From Gemmatimonadota bacterium (GTDB taxonomy: Bacteria > Gemmatimonadota > Gemmatimonadetes > Longimicrobiales > Longimicrobiaceae), in contig JAQBQD010000051.1 of assembly GCA_028287185.1 (NCBI GenBank), forward strand, positions 1-34,417: DNA of 34,417 nt, in the 5' to 3' direction. The position numbers and the translations under genes are program-made. The notes under the pieces are model-generated. The model searched no databases. It saw only the letters and a program-made list of their open reading frames with translations, and had not been told where the DNA came from. Positions 16,492 through 23,651 of this stretch are shown one piece after another. The first letter of the stretch is position 1. Every line of letters begins with the position of its first letter.

Positions 16492-17355
16492 CTACAGGGC
16501 TTCCGGCTGCGCGTCTCCGCCCAGGGGCGTGGGGGTGGACGGCGGCGTGTCCACCTCGGCTGGCGGCGGCTCTTCGACCTGCGCGGCCGCGGCGAAGCCT
16601 CGCCGCGCCCTCCACAGCACCACGAGCGCGCCGATCGGCAGGGAGATCGACAGGAGCCACGGCGAGTAGATGCTCGGGCGCAGCATGCCGGCTCCGAGCA
16701 GCTGCACGTTGATCGGCCTCACCCCGTACTCGCCCGTGGTCCAGTTCAGGCTGAGCTGGCCCAGGCCGACGACGCTCGCCAGCAGCCACGGCCACCGGCG
16801 CTTCACCGGAAAGCGCCACGCGACGACGAAGGCGTAGAGCATCAGCAGCGGGAGGAGGACCATGAGCGCCAGCACCACGTAGTGCAGCGGCGACTTGCCC
16901 GCCAGCCGAAACCGGTGCGTCTCCTGCAGCGGCTCCTTGAGCGGCATGACGGACGCGCCCTGGATCACGTGCGCCCCGCCGACCGTGCGCGACGCGACGT
17001 TCGCGGCCGCCCACCCGTCGGAGAGGCGGAGCTGGTACGTGATGTTGCGGCTCTCCCCGCCGGGCGTGCTCATGCCCTGGTAGCCGATCAGCTCCATGCT
17101 GCGGATCGTACGCCCCTTCAGCAGCCCGGCCATGCTCGCGATCTGCGCGATGGCCGCCGGCGTACGGAGCTGCGGGTCAACCTCCCGCAGGATCACGCCC
17201 GTGTCGCCGCGCGCGAGGGCCTGGATCCGGCTCTGCGCATACTGGTCCTCCGCCGCCGGCACCATTCGGCGTATCAAGGCGGCGTTGGACGCCGAGCAGC
17301 CGGTGACGAGGGAAAGCAGGAGCGACGGGAGTAGAACTCGGTGGGAACGGCGCAA
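16492..17355 (-). CDS. Lipoprotein with C-terminal membrane helices, DUF unknown
   Basis: A 287-aa protein. I place the start at TTG 17355 because GAGGAG lies exactly 5 nt upstream and the next residues are a lipoprotein signal (VLLPSLLLSLVTGC, Cys20). The ATG at 17409 lies upstream of this site. A helical/beta extracytoplasmic part (residues 20-150; GVILREVDPQLRTPAAIAQI, GESRNITYQLRLSDGW) is followed by a hydrophobic helix (YVVLALMVLLPLLMLYAFVV), two further helices, and a Pro-rich cytosolic tail. The lipid anchor plus transmembrane helices are unusual together. The function is unknown. A perfect palindrome lies just upstream. Confidence 0.7.
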   Translation of the reverse strand: MRRSHRVLLPSLLLSLVTGCSASNAALIRRMVPAAEDQYAQSRIQALARGDTGVILREVDPQLRTPAAIAQIASMAGLLKGRTIRSMELIGYQGMSTPGGESRNITYQLRLSDGWAAANVASRTVGGAHVIQGASVMPLKEPLQETHRFRLAGKSPLHYVVLALMVLLPLLMLYAFVVAWRFPVKRRWPWLLASVVGLGQLSLNWTTGEYGVRPINVQLLGAGMLRPSIYSPWLLSISLPIGALVVLWRARRGFAAAAQVEEPPPAEVDTPPSTPTPLGGDAQPEAL

Positions 17356-17386
17356 GAAAGCTCCTCGTTTGAGAACGGTCGAAATG

Positions 17387-17400
17387 TACGGTAAACCGTA
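17387..17400. promoter_or_regulatory. Palindromic operator-like site
   Basis: TACGGTAAACCGTA has perfect 6-bp arms around a 2-bp centre, about 32 bases before the TTG start of the 16492-17355 gene, in an AT-richer promoter-like stretch. Its size suits a dimeric repressor. No regulator gene of a matching family is adjacent. Confidence 0.4.
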
Positions 17401-17469
17401 ACAATACAAGACCGCGTCGCGAGCGCAAAAGGGTCGGACTTTCGCTGGCGGTCGGCCAACCGTGATGGA

Positions 17470-17670
17470 AATCCACCCACGATCAGTACGGCCCCCGAGT
17501 CAATTCCGTCCGCCCCCTGAACCCGTGAACACCAGCGCCTTATCAATCCATCGAGCGCCGCCACGTCGCCCGCACAGCCGCGCCAGGCCGCGCCTGCGCG
17601 GCCGCCCTCGCGGGAGACCCTCGGCCAAGGCGAGCACGACGGCGCAGCGAAACAGGAGATGTGACGGCAT
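17470..17670 (-). pseudogene. Remnant of an NTF2-like gene
   Basis: On the minus strand, GDVAALDGLI is followed, after a shift of frame, by KALVFTG. This repeats the segment GDVAALDGLIDDALVFTG of the intact NTF2-like domain at 15444-15815. The DNA match is visible on the plus strand as the shared piece GTGAACACCAGCGC. A possible signal peptide starts at ATG 17670 (MPSHLLFRCAVVLALA). The rest has decayed past recognition. Confidence 0.55.
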
Positions 17671-17790
17671 GCTCGATCGCGATCCGGTCCAGGTGAGACA
17701 TGCCCTGGCTCTGCCGCTGGAGCCCTTGTACGCAGGCGCGGTGGATGCGCGGCGGAGATCCCCTGCGCCGGCCGGGCGGACGGCGGTGCG

Positions 17791-18105
17791 CTACACCTCC
17801 GTCGTGTCGAACAGGTACATCTGCACGTCTGCGCCGTCGGGCGCCAGGATGCGGCGGTCCGCGGCGCAGGCCTGGCCCTCGGGGGTCGCAAAGGCGGCGC
17901 GGATGGCCGCCAGGTCGTCGAAGTGGAGCGTCCCGATCAGGTACGGCGTAGGGCCACCCGCCGGGGTCAGGATGGGCCCACGGCTCACCTCGTACGCTCG
18001 CAGCCCGGGCAGCTTCTTCGCCAGCGGCACATGGACGTTGACGTAGTGCTCGTCGAATGCGTCCGGGTCGCCGGGCTTGCCGTAGATCACCACCATCCGC
18101 GCCAT
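17791..18105 (-). CDS. EthD-family protein
   Basis: A complete 104-aa protein with GGAG 8 nt before its ATG. MVVIYGKPGDPDAFDEHYVNVHVPLAKKLPG, read in two parts, is the EthD signature (start strand, DAFDxHY, HxPLAKKxPG). YLIGTLHFDDLAAIRAAFATPEGQA and a final strand complete the ferredoxin-like dimeric alpha-beta barrel fold. EthD was first found with a P450 for ethyl tert-butyl ether degradation, but most members have no proven role. It is the only intact gene in an otherwise decayed stretch. Confidence 0.85.
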   Translation of the reverse strand: MARMVVIYGKPGDPDAFDEHYVNVHVPLAKKLPGLRAYEVSRGPILTPAGGPTPYLIGTLHFDDLAAIRAAFATPEGQACAADRRILAPDGADVQMYLFDTTEV

Positions 18106-18147
18106 TCGCCATCTCCAGGTTGATGTCTGTTGCCCACACGCGCCTCG

Positions 18148-18360
18148 CTAGGCAGGATCGGCGGCCCACCGATCCATCACCGCGTCGCGCCTCCGTCCAT
18201 CGCAGCGTACCGCGCTTTCCCGGTGCGGCCCCATCACCCTGCGGCAGCCGTCGCAGCGCCGTGCCCAGGCAGACGGCACCGGCGCCACGGCGGTGCGAAC
18301 GCCCAGCGTGTACAGCGGGTCGCAGCCGGAGCACGCAACCAGGGCCGCCCGGGTCACCAC
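18148..18360 (-). pseudogene. Possible decayed lipoprotein gene
   Basis: AAGGAGG (18370-18376) precedes both ATG 18365, which meets a stop after three codons, and GTG 18360, from which VTRAALVACSGCDPLYTLGVR is read in pieces. That looks like a short lipoprotein signal and mature start. Shortly after VAPVPS the composition becomes Arg/Cys-rich, while another frame reads CLGTALRRLPQ, suggesting a frameshift. Read as a degraded gene; low certainty. Confidence 0.3.
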
Positions 18361-18380
18361 GGCATGCCGCCTCCTTGCGC

Positions 18381-18713
18381 ACGCGTGGGTCAGCCGCAGA
18401 CCCTCCATCCGCCGGCCGGTGCCGCAAGATGCGCTGGCCGGCGGCCGACGGACAAGCCCTCGGACCCGCGGCTGCAGCGGTCGGGCGTCGGTGCGCACTG
18501 CGCGTGCCCCGGATCATCACGACGTGGTCGTGCGCCGCCGCCCACGCGGCGAGGGCGAGCAGGACGGCGAACGAGCGGCGCCCACGGGGAGCTTGGACCG
18601 GGTGGAGACAACTGCCGGACCGATGAGCGGAATGCGGCGGTGGGATGGAGAGCGCGCAGCCAGGCGGGCGATGGAGCGCCGTCCACGCGGCGAGCACGTC
18701 CGGAGCGGGTACG
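18381..18713. other. No recognisable gene
   Basis: Open frames are present on both strands because of the base composition. The only protein-like piece is a hydrophobic stretch (FAVLLALAAWAAAHDHVV) on the minus strand near 18510-18575. It may be another remnant. Confidence 0.4.
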
Positions 18714-19187
18714 CTACGGCTCGCGCGGCGCGAGCTGCACGGTTCCCGCGGGCGCCCACTCGCGGACGCACCGGCGCAGTTCCACGTCCGCATCACGGTC
18801 CAGCGCGCGCTTGGGGATCATCAGCCCGGTGCCGGCGTTGCGCAGGAACAGGTAGGACTCCGGCGTCGCAATGATCCGCAAAGTATCAGACCAAGGATAG
18901 CGGATGTCTACGTGAGAACACCACGTTCGGATGCCGTCGGCTGTGATGGCCACGTGGTACGGCTCGCGTGCGTGTGGATCGGCCGCCTACAACCGGCGCC
19001 AGCGCGATCGCGCATCCGCAACCATCAGCAAGACCGTGCTGAGTACCGCCGCCACACCGATCATGATCGTGGGCGCCGTTGAAGGTGTGACGACGAGCGC
19101 GGCCGCGACAACCGCCGCGTACATGCTGACCATGATTACGCTGGTCTGACTACGCGGCAGAAAATGGCCCGCGAGGACATGCCGCAT
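18714..19187 (-). pseudogene. YcxB-like membrane protein gene broken by an in-frame TAG
   Basis: Two open pieces in the same frame are separated by a TAG at 18987-18989. The first (from 19187, with likely coding further upstream, LDSTPEQCRRM) has two membrane helices (VIMVSMYAAVVAAALVV; IMIGVAAVLSTVLLMVA). The second reads HVAITADGIRTWCSHVDIRY, then TLRIIATPESYLFLRNAGTG and LMIPKRALD. This is the order of YcxB-family proteins: two helices, then a cytosolic beta domain ending in a PxRAF-like motif. The stop replaces a codon that would be CAG by one transition. A second lesion near the start is likely, because GTGCAGGAATACTCG is out of frame with the rest. Readthrough or sequencing error are alternatives. 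Confidence 0.6.
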
Positions 19188-19361
19188 CCGCCGGCATTGC
19201 TCAGGCGTGGAGTCGAGTATTCCTGCACGGTTCGATAGGATGGAGGACTCTGCCAGGCAGCGCCAAGTGAGAGAATTAGCGCAGACTGTGTCAACGTAAT
19301 CCGCGGCGGGGCGTCACAACAAAGCTCGGCAGTCACACAATGGCAAACCTCGGTTTAGACC

Positions 19362-20522
19362 TCATGTATCATCATCGAAAAGGCCTTTGATGACCGTGAA
19401 GTGGTCGGCATCATGTATGTAACTATGCCGCGCAGAACGCTCAAAACGACCGTGCACTGAAATCCGGTGATTCGCTTTGTGCGCATCGCAAGCCGCAGAG
19501 TAATCGTCACGAGATAGCCAAACGCGGGCTCGCTGGGAAGTTCCCCTCCATTGAAACGAGATCAAAATCTCTCCGCGGAATCCAACGTTTGTGTCGTGGA
19601 GTCCGTAGAGGGAGTCAACTTCCCCCAAAAACGTGCTGACCTCCGGCCGGTTAGTGGGACGCAACGCCGAAGCCATATCCCGAATACTCGGAAAATAGGC
19701 CTTCAGAAAAGACACTTCGCTCGGTACACGTTGCCGCAGCGGTCTCGTCGGCGACCAAGTCATGCCGAGCGAGACCTCACCGTGCTCCGTCGCTGGTTCA
19801 AGCTCTGCAAGCGCTTCGCAAATGTTTCCGCTGATCACTACATCGCTATCGGCGGATTCGACTATCCGTCTCTCGTCGTGGGTCCGTATGTTATTGACGA
19901 TCTTCGCCGCCGACAACATTAACATCGTGGTGACACGTCGAGTGAAGTCCCCAGGACCTTCATCAAGGACTGAAACATATTCCGGATCGCCCGCTGGCTG
20001 CTTATGCGGGCAAACGAGCGTCGCAACAAAGCTTCCGAATTCTGTTTGACCAATTGAGCAAGACTCAACAAACAGATCAGCGGCTGTGCGGCTGAGCCGA
20101 GGAAAATACGGCTGTGGATCCACGACCGCACAGGCACTGGAGAGCAGTGCCTTGCGCATCGCTGCATACAGGCCTTGCCCACGCGACAGTGGAATCATCC
20201 CAGAGGCCGTGAGTGGGTCCCGGACAGACGACCTGAGGATGTCCGCCTCCGGAGCGGAAAGCAACATGAGCAAGTCGCTGAGTTCAACGCCGGCCTTTGC
20301 GGCAAGTCCCATGGCAGCATCAAGCATACGGTCGTGGTAATCGGAAAAGATCGGATCGTTAGGAATCGCGACCTCATCCGCGCCCCGACCGCGCCGCCTG
20401 AACACCAGCACCTCTTTGCGCCGGGTCGTGACTTGAACCCACCCTGTTCCTCGCGCATAAGCAGCGAGCATGCCTGGCGTAAGGTTAGCTACCCCGTGGT
20501 AGAGAGACTTACTAGAGTTCAT
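19362..20522 (-). CDS. Conserved protein of unknown function, second gene of the DUF4365 pair
   Basis: A 386-aa soluble protein with mixed alpha/beta composition and no transmembrane helix or known catalytic motif that I recognise. Features likely to be conserved are GWVQVTTRRKEVLVFRRRG near the start, a helical part ending in DILRSSVRDPLT and GMIPLSRGQGLYAAMRKALL, RLSRTAADLFVESCSIGQTEFGSFVATLVCP in two parts, and a C-terminal beta stretch (GFRGEILISFQWRGTSQRARVWLS). ATG 20522 overlaps the end of the interrupted DUF4365 frame (stop at 20512-20514) by 11 bases, so the two were translationally coupled before the transposon arrived. Codon use is clearly less GC-biased than its neighbours, which suggests horizontal acquisition. 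I have seen similar proteins only as uncharacterised; a defence role is a guess from the pairing. Confidence 0.75.
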   Translation of the reverse strand: MNSSKSLYHGVANLTPGMLAAYARGTGWVQVTTRRKEVLVFRRRGRGADEVAIPNDPIFSDYHDRMLDAAMGLAAKAGVELSDLLMLLSAPEADILRSSVRDPLTASGMIPLSRGQGLYAAMRKALLSSACAVVDPQPYFPRLSRTAADLFVESCSIGQTEFGSFVATLVCPHKQPAGDPEYVSVLDEGPGDFTRRVTTMLMLSAAKIVNNIRTHDERRIVESADSDVVISGNICEALAELEPATEHGEVSLGMTWSPTRPLRQRVPSEVSFLKAYFPSIRDMASALRPTNRPEVSTFLGEVDSLYGLHDTNVGFRGEILISFQWRGTSQRARVWLSRDDYSAACDAHKANHRISVHGRFERSARHSYIHDADHFTVIKGLFDDDT

Positions 20523-20597
20523 CACGGATCGGCTCCTCTCGGGAGGCAAGCACCAGTAACGCCCGCAATGACTCAGGCGTGAAGCGATTTACCCTTG
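20512..20597 (-). pseudogene. 3' end of the DUF4365 gene, cut off by the transposon
   Basis: Reading in from the left target duplication gives VNRFTPESLRALLVLASREE and then PIRDEL before TAG. This is the C-terminal helix of the DUF4365 protein whose main part is at 24262-24706. The frame joins without adjustment when the element and one copy of TACCCTTG are removed (RIPRV at the right junction, VNRF here). Confidence 0.85.
20590..20597. repeat. Left target-site duplication
   Basis: TACCCTTG, directly abutting the left terminal inverted repeat and identical to 24262-24269. Confidence 0.9.
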
Positions 20598-20612
20598 GGT
20601 AGTGGGTCAGTT
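20598..20612 (+). repeat. Left terminal inverted repeat of the transposon
   Basis: GGTAGTGGGTCAGTT, a perfect inverted match to 24247-24261. The transposase stop codon (TCA on plus, 20613-20615) follows at once. Confidence 0.92.
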
Positions 20613-21461
20613 TCAATCGGCCAGCCCCAGCAGGTCGTACACCGTCCAGACCCGATCCGCCAGCCCGGCCGCCATCGCCGGGGTTGTGGGCTTCCCGTCG
20701 TTCCGCTTGTTCAGCGTCATGTGCGGGCGGCAGTAGTTGTAGAACGAGAAGTGGAGCGCGACCGCCAGCAAGTGGTTTTCCGACTTCTTCGAGAATGCGT
20801 TCGTCAGGCGCGTGAAGCGCCGCATTGACATTCTCATCGTGAGGTTGCTCCGCTCCACGTGGGACGTGGTGATGTCCTTGACCACCGGGTCCCCCGTCAC
20901 CGCCACCTTCCGAGACGACACGTACCGCGCCGGGCTGTACCGCCTCGCCCCGTCCACCCCGCCGCCTTCGCTGTACATCTTGACCAGCATGGCGTAGTCC
21001 ACCTCCCTCCCGAACGCATCCTCCACCGCCGTCAGGTACAGGCGGAGCCCGTCCGTCGTGAGCTGGACGCGGTTCGCGAGCCGCCCCGCCAGGTCGAACG
21101 CGAACGCCTGCGCGGTGTCGGGATCGCGGTCCCCCACTTCGTACGACAGGACCAGCTTGGAATCCTGATCGATGGCCGTCCACGTCCACACGTCGCCCCA
21201 GCCCAGGTCCTTCTTCTCCGGCGCGGTGTTCTTCTCCTTGCTGCCCACGAACGCCCAAATCTCGTCGCACTGCACCCGGCGGCAGGACACGTTCTGTACG
21301 GCCCGGTCGTGGTGATTCAGGCACGCCGAGCCCACGTCCCTGAGCAGCTTGACCACCGTGTTCTTCGCGGCTCCCGTCAGGCGCACGGTCGCGCGGATCG
21401 AGTTGCCTTCAACGAGGCAGCGGAGGACGGCGGCTTGGCGCTCAGGGCTCATCTTGTTCAT
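20613..21461 (-). CDS. IS1-family transposase (DDE)
   Basis: A 282-aa transposase. An N-terminal helix-turn-helix (MSPERQAAVLRCLVEGNS, TGAAKNTVVKLLRDVG) precedes an IS1-type DDE domain. The predicted catalytic residues are D66 in QCDEIWAF, D137 in LTTDGLR and E203 in SHVERSN, followed by the typical NLTMRMSMRRFTRLTNAFSK and YNYCRPHMTL segments. ATG 21461 is chosen because GGAG lies 2-6 nt upstream and homologous proteins start with MNKMSPERQAAV-type sequence. It appears intact, with all DDE residues present and no frameshift, unlike classic IS1, which needs a -1 frameshift between InsA and InsB. A good promoter overlaps its 5' end. Confidence 0.92.
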   Translation of the reverse strand: MNKMSPERQAAVLRCLVEGNSIRATVRLTGAAKNTVVKLLRDVGSACLNHHDRAVQNVSCRRVQCDEIWAFVGSKEKNTAPEKKDLGWGDVWTWTAIDQDSKLVLSYEVGDRDPDTAQAFAFDLAGRLANRVQLTTDGLRLYLTAVEDAFGREVDYAMLVKMYSEGGGVDGARRYSPARYVSSRKVAVTGDPVVKDITTSHVERSNLTMRMSMRRFTRLTNAFSKKSENHLLAVALHFSFYNYCRPHMTLNKRNDGKPTTPAMAAGLADRVWTVYDLLGLAD

Positions 21462-21467
21462 GACTCC

Positions 21468-21496
21468 AATATATGCTAAAGCGGTCAAGCATGCAA
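21468..21496 (-). promoter_or_regulatory. Transposase promoter
   Basis: Reading on the minus strand, TTGCAT (21496-21491), a 17-bp spacer and TATATT (21473-21468) precede the ATG by six bases. The transcript would therefore have a very short leader. The -35 box abuts an internal copy of the terminal-repeat core. Confidence 0.55.
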
Positions 21497-21506
21497 GGGT
21501 CAGTTT
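21497..21506 (+). repeat. Internal copy of the terminal-repeat core
   Basis: GGGTCAGTTT is identical to bases 20604-20613 at the left end and in the same orientation, immediately upstream of the transposase -35 box. It may be a transposase binding site for autoregulation, or a trace of an older end. Confidence 0.5.
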
Positions 21507-21589
21507 AGTACGCCTTCGATCCGCACGGATCACCGAAGGTATGGCGCTGGAGCCGTAGATTCATTATCGTCTATCCGAAGCCGTAGAGT

Positions 21590-21617
21590 GGGTGGGGCGG
21601 CTTGCACCGCCCCACCC
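21590..21617 (-). terminator. Terminator of the 33-residue Cys protein gene
   Basis: An 11-bp perfect stem (21590-21600 with 21607-21617) and loop CTTGCA lie 19 bases downstream of the stop of the 21637-21738 gene. Confidence 0.65.
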
Positions 21618-21636
21618 GACACTTCACGGTTTCGCC

Positions 21637-21738
21637 TTAGCGGCGCGGGCGGCGGCGCCAGTGCTCACGCACGTGGACCGTCTTCCCGGTGCAGCAGCCG
21701 CGGTCGCGGCCGTTGCAAGTACGGCAAGTGGGGGTCAT
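21637..21738 (-). CDS. 33-residue Cys- and Arg-rich protein, zinc-ribbon-like
   Basis: A very short gene supported by a near-perfect ribosome site (AAGGAGG, 4 nt before ATG) and by a terminator. The product begins MTPTCRTCNGRDRGCC and ends in WRRRPRR. C5/C8 form a CxxC, with C15/C16 and two His residues (HVREHW) available as further ligands. A small zinc-binding, nucleic-acid-associated protein is plausible but unproven. It lies inside the transposon upstream of the transposase, in the same direction. Confidence 0.6.
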   Translation of the reverse strand: MTPTCRTCNGRDRGCCTGKTVHVREHWRRRPRR

Positions 21739-21832
21739 AGACCCTCCTTGTTGGTTGGGGGCCCACAAAGCCCGCAGCGAGTCCCGGCCCGGTTGGGGCT
21801 CGCAACGGTCCCCCTCGCGGGGGGTTGGATTC

Positions 21833-21879
21833 CGAAGGACCGCAGCACGCTTCTCAGGGCGTGGCGCTGCGGTCCTTCG
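21833..21879 (-). terminator. Terminator of the coiled-coil/winged-helix gene
   Basis: A 14-bp perfect stem (21833-21846 with 21866-21879) with a 19-base loop starts 12 bases after the stop of the 21891-22376 gene. Confidence 0.65.
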
Positions 21880-21890
21880 TTCGTTGGGGT

Positions 21891-22376
21891 CTACTCCTCG
21901 CCTCCCAGCGGGGAGAGTGTGTCCAACTCTGTCTGCGGTAGGACGTAGCGGGCAGGCATGGGCTTCTCTAGGAACGGCTCCTTGCCTGAATCCATGTGCT
22001 GCTTTAGGACCACGCTGATCGTCTCTCGAAAGCGAACGATGGACTGTATGTACGGATAGCCCTCACCAAGCAGCGTCTCTGCGATCTCGTGCACCGAGTG
22101 AGCGTGTCCAGGCGTGCGCCCAAGCACCTGAATGGCTGCGGTGCGGATAGACACTCCGCCCCACGGCCCCTTAGCGGCTTCGGTTTCCACGACATCCGCA
22201 GGAGAATCCGGTGTGGAGTGCAGAAAGCCTCGTGCTGTCTCGATGGACACCTTCAGCACGTTCTCGCGCTCGCGCAGAGCTGCCAACGTCTGCTCGATGG
22301 TCGCTCGCTCAGAGCGAAGACCCGCTAAGGCGGCCTCCATTCGTGTGATCAAGCCTGCTTCGTCGGCGCTACTCAT
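21891..22376 (-). CDS. Coiled-coil protein with HARE-HTH-like winged-helix domain
   Basis: A 161-aa transposon cargo protein. Residues 8-52 are a coiled coil (ITRMEAALAGLRSERATIEQ). Residues about 75-140 read GVSIRTAAIQVLGRTPG, HSVHEIAETLLGEGY and RFRETISVVLKQHMDSG. That is the layout of HARE-HTH-type winged helices (AAIEVL ... HxxEIAExLL ... TVxxxL), which bind DNA in restriction and chromatin proteins. It may help bind transposon ends or regulate the cargo; that is inference. The Shine-Dalgarno sequence is weak. Confidence 0.65.
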   Translation of the reverse strand: MSSADEAGLITRMEAALAGLRSERATIEQTLAALRERENVLKVSIETARGFLHSTPDSPADVVETEAAKGPWGGVSIRTAAIQVLGRTPGHAHSVHEIAETLLGEGYPYIQSIVRFRETISVVLKQHMDSGKEPFLEKPMPARYVLPQTELDTLSPLGGEE

Positions 22377-22494
22377 GAGGGCTAAGAGTCGGGGGGAAGA
22401 GAGTCCGGCATCAGGAAGGTATTAGAACCGGGGCGACCTCACAATCCCCCTCTTGGGTGATGCTGCTTATCGTGTGAGGTACGTACTACGAAAA

Positions 22495-22525
22495 ACGCGG
22501 CCGGGACGATGTGTCCCGGCCGCGT
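22495..22525 (-). terminator. Classic intrinsic terminator of the histone-like gene
   Basis: A 13-bp perfect stem (22495-22507 with 22513-22525), a 5-base loop and, reading on the minus strand, a T tract right after the stem. Confidence 0.85.
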
Positions 22526-22541
22526 AGCGCACCCCTGAGAA

Positions 22542-22817
22542 TCATTCGGTGGGTCGTTTCCATCGCGCCGCCGCCGCCTTCTGCGCGATCTCTCGCCGTC
22601 GCTCGGGCGTGAGGCTCGCCGCTCGGGCGGCACCGCCCTTCTTCCCGCCCAGCCGGCCCAATGCAACTGCGGCGGGGTTCTTATCGCCCGGCGGCGGCTC
22701 CGGCTCGGGCACGACCGCCAGATCGTCTTCCTCGTCCTGCGTGGCTTCCTGCACGACCCGGAACGCGGTTACGTTCGCGTCCTTCTCGTGGGGCCGTTTG
22801 CTTGAACGCTTAGGCAT
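22542..22817 (-). CDS. Small basic histone-H1-like protein
   Basis: A 91-aa protein. The N-terminus is Lys/Arg-rich, the middle acidic and Pro-rich (QDEEDDLAVVPEPEPPPG), and the C-terminus contains ALGRLGGKKGGAARAASLTP followed by ERRREIAQKAAAARWK. That GGKKGG-ARAASL-PERRxEIAxKAAxARW module is common in small bacterial proteins often labelled histone-like. The basic tail suggests nucleic-acid binding. Start at ATG 22817, with a poor ribosome site; a good terminator follows. It is a cargo gene of the transposon. Confidence 0.65.
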   Translation of the reverse strand: MPKRSSKRPHEKDANVTAFRVVQEATQDEEDDLAVVPEPEPPPGDKNPAAVALGRLGGKKGGAARAASLTPERRREIAQKAAAARWKRPTE

Positions 22818-22853
22818 GCTCGGAAGCTAACACGCGTACGCTCTGGCGCCAAG

Positions 22854-22878
22854 GCTGGCGTGGACTGGCCACGCCAGC
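22854..22878 (-). terminator. Hairpin after the Adhesin_E-DUF3761 gene
   Basis: A 10-bp perfect stem (22854-22863 with 22869-22878) begins six bases after the stop of the gene at 22885-23499. Confidence 0.55.
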
Positions 22879-22884
22879 ACTCCG

Positions 22885-23499
22885 TCACGTGCGCGGACGG
22901 TGAAGCCATGTACGCACGCCGTGGTGCCGAGCGCAGGTCCCACGGCGATGCGTACTGTACGAATACGTACCGTCGCGACAGAGGGCGGACGGGGGAACGG
23001 GTGTCTCGGTCACACGACGTACGGTTGCGGCGGGGTGGACGGAACGACACGCCATGTGGAGAAGCTCTTCCATCACGCTTCCGGGCGGGACCTCCGTCCA
23101 CGAATCCTGTGGCAGAGCGTCGATGGCGCGGGCCACTACCGTATCGTTGTAGTACACCACGCTACCGACCCGCCCCTGCCGAGTGCGGCAGACGAACTCC
23201 CAACGCACCATCTGGTTGTCGTACTGGATGCCTGCTGTCGTGAATTGAGGATGGCGGTACACCGACACCAGCCAGGCGGAGGCAACCCCGGCAGGCGTCA
23301 CGGTGATGGACTCTCGATCCGCGAACATCGCATGGTCGCGCTCGTCCATCACCTGCACCCACCGCAGCCCCAGGTCCGGCGACCGGACGGCGCCGGCTTC
23401 CGCCCACGTCACCAAAGGTGCCTGGCCGGCAGCGGACGACACGGAAAACACAAAACCACCGAGCAGCAACAGGGCGCACCACCTCAATCTCGTACGCAT
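22885..23499 (-). CDS. Secreted protein with Adhesin_E-like and DUF3761 domains
   Basis: A 204-aa exported protein inside the transposon. AAGGAG lies 6 nt upstream of the ATG, and the first 25 residues are a Sec signal peptide (LRWCALLLLGGFVFSVSSAAGQA). Residues about 45-150 resemble the surface-adhesin protein E fold (WVQVMDERDHAMFADRESI ... MVRWEFVCRTRQGRVGSVV ... WTEVPPGSVMEELLHMAC). The C-terminal CRDGTYSYSTHRRGTCARHHG is, apart from one residue, the core of DUF3761. The protein is probably periplasmic or surface-exposed. No link to transposition is evident, so it looks like a captured gene. It diverges from the HTH gene at 23652. Confidence 0.75.
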   Translation of the reverse strand: MRTRLRWCALLLLGGFVFSVSSAAGQAPLVTWAEAGAVRSPDLGLRWVQVMDERDHAMFADRESITVTPAGVASAWLVSVYRHPQFTTAGIQYDNQMVRWEFVCRTRQGRVGSVVYYNDTVVARAIDALPQDSWTEVPPGSVMEELLHMACRSVHPAATVRRVTETPVPPSALCRDGTYSYSTHRRGTCARHHGVRTWLHRPRT

Positions 23500-23546
23500 G
23501 ACGACTCCTTCGTTGGGGGTGGAACCACCGCCCAGGATCGTTGCTC

Positions 23547-23575
23547 TTGAAAGGTATGGACGGCGCTCCTAAGAT
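23547..23575 (+). promoter_or_regulatory. Promoter of the HTH-coiled-coil operon
   Basis: TTGAAA (23547-23552), a 17-bp spacer and TAAGAT (23570-23575) give a good sigma-70-type promoter. About 70 bases of leader precede the ATG at 23652. Confidence 0.6.
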
Positions 23576-23651
23576 TCCGAGTGTACCCCGGATAGAATAG
23601 CCCACAAACGGCCGGCAAGGAGCACAGTAGCCGGGACAGGGGGGACCGTCA

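Noticed and set aside
20598..21507. A minimal IS bounded by GGGTCAGTTT at both ends of the transposase gene
   Set aside because: The two copies are in direct, not inverted, orientation and have no matching flanking duplication. The true inverted partner is at 24247-24261 with an exact 8-bp duplication.
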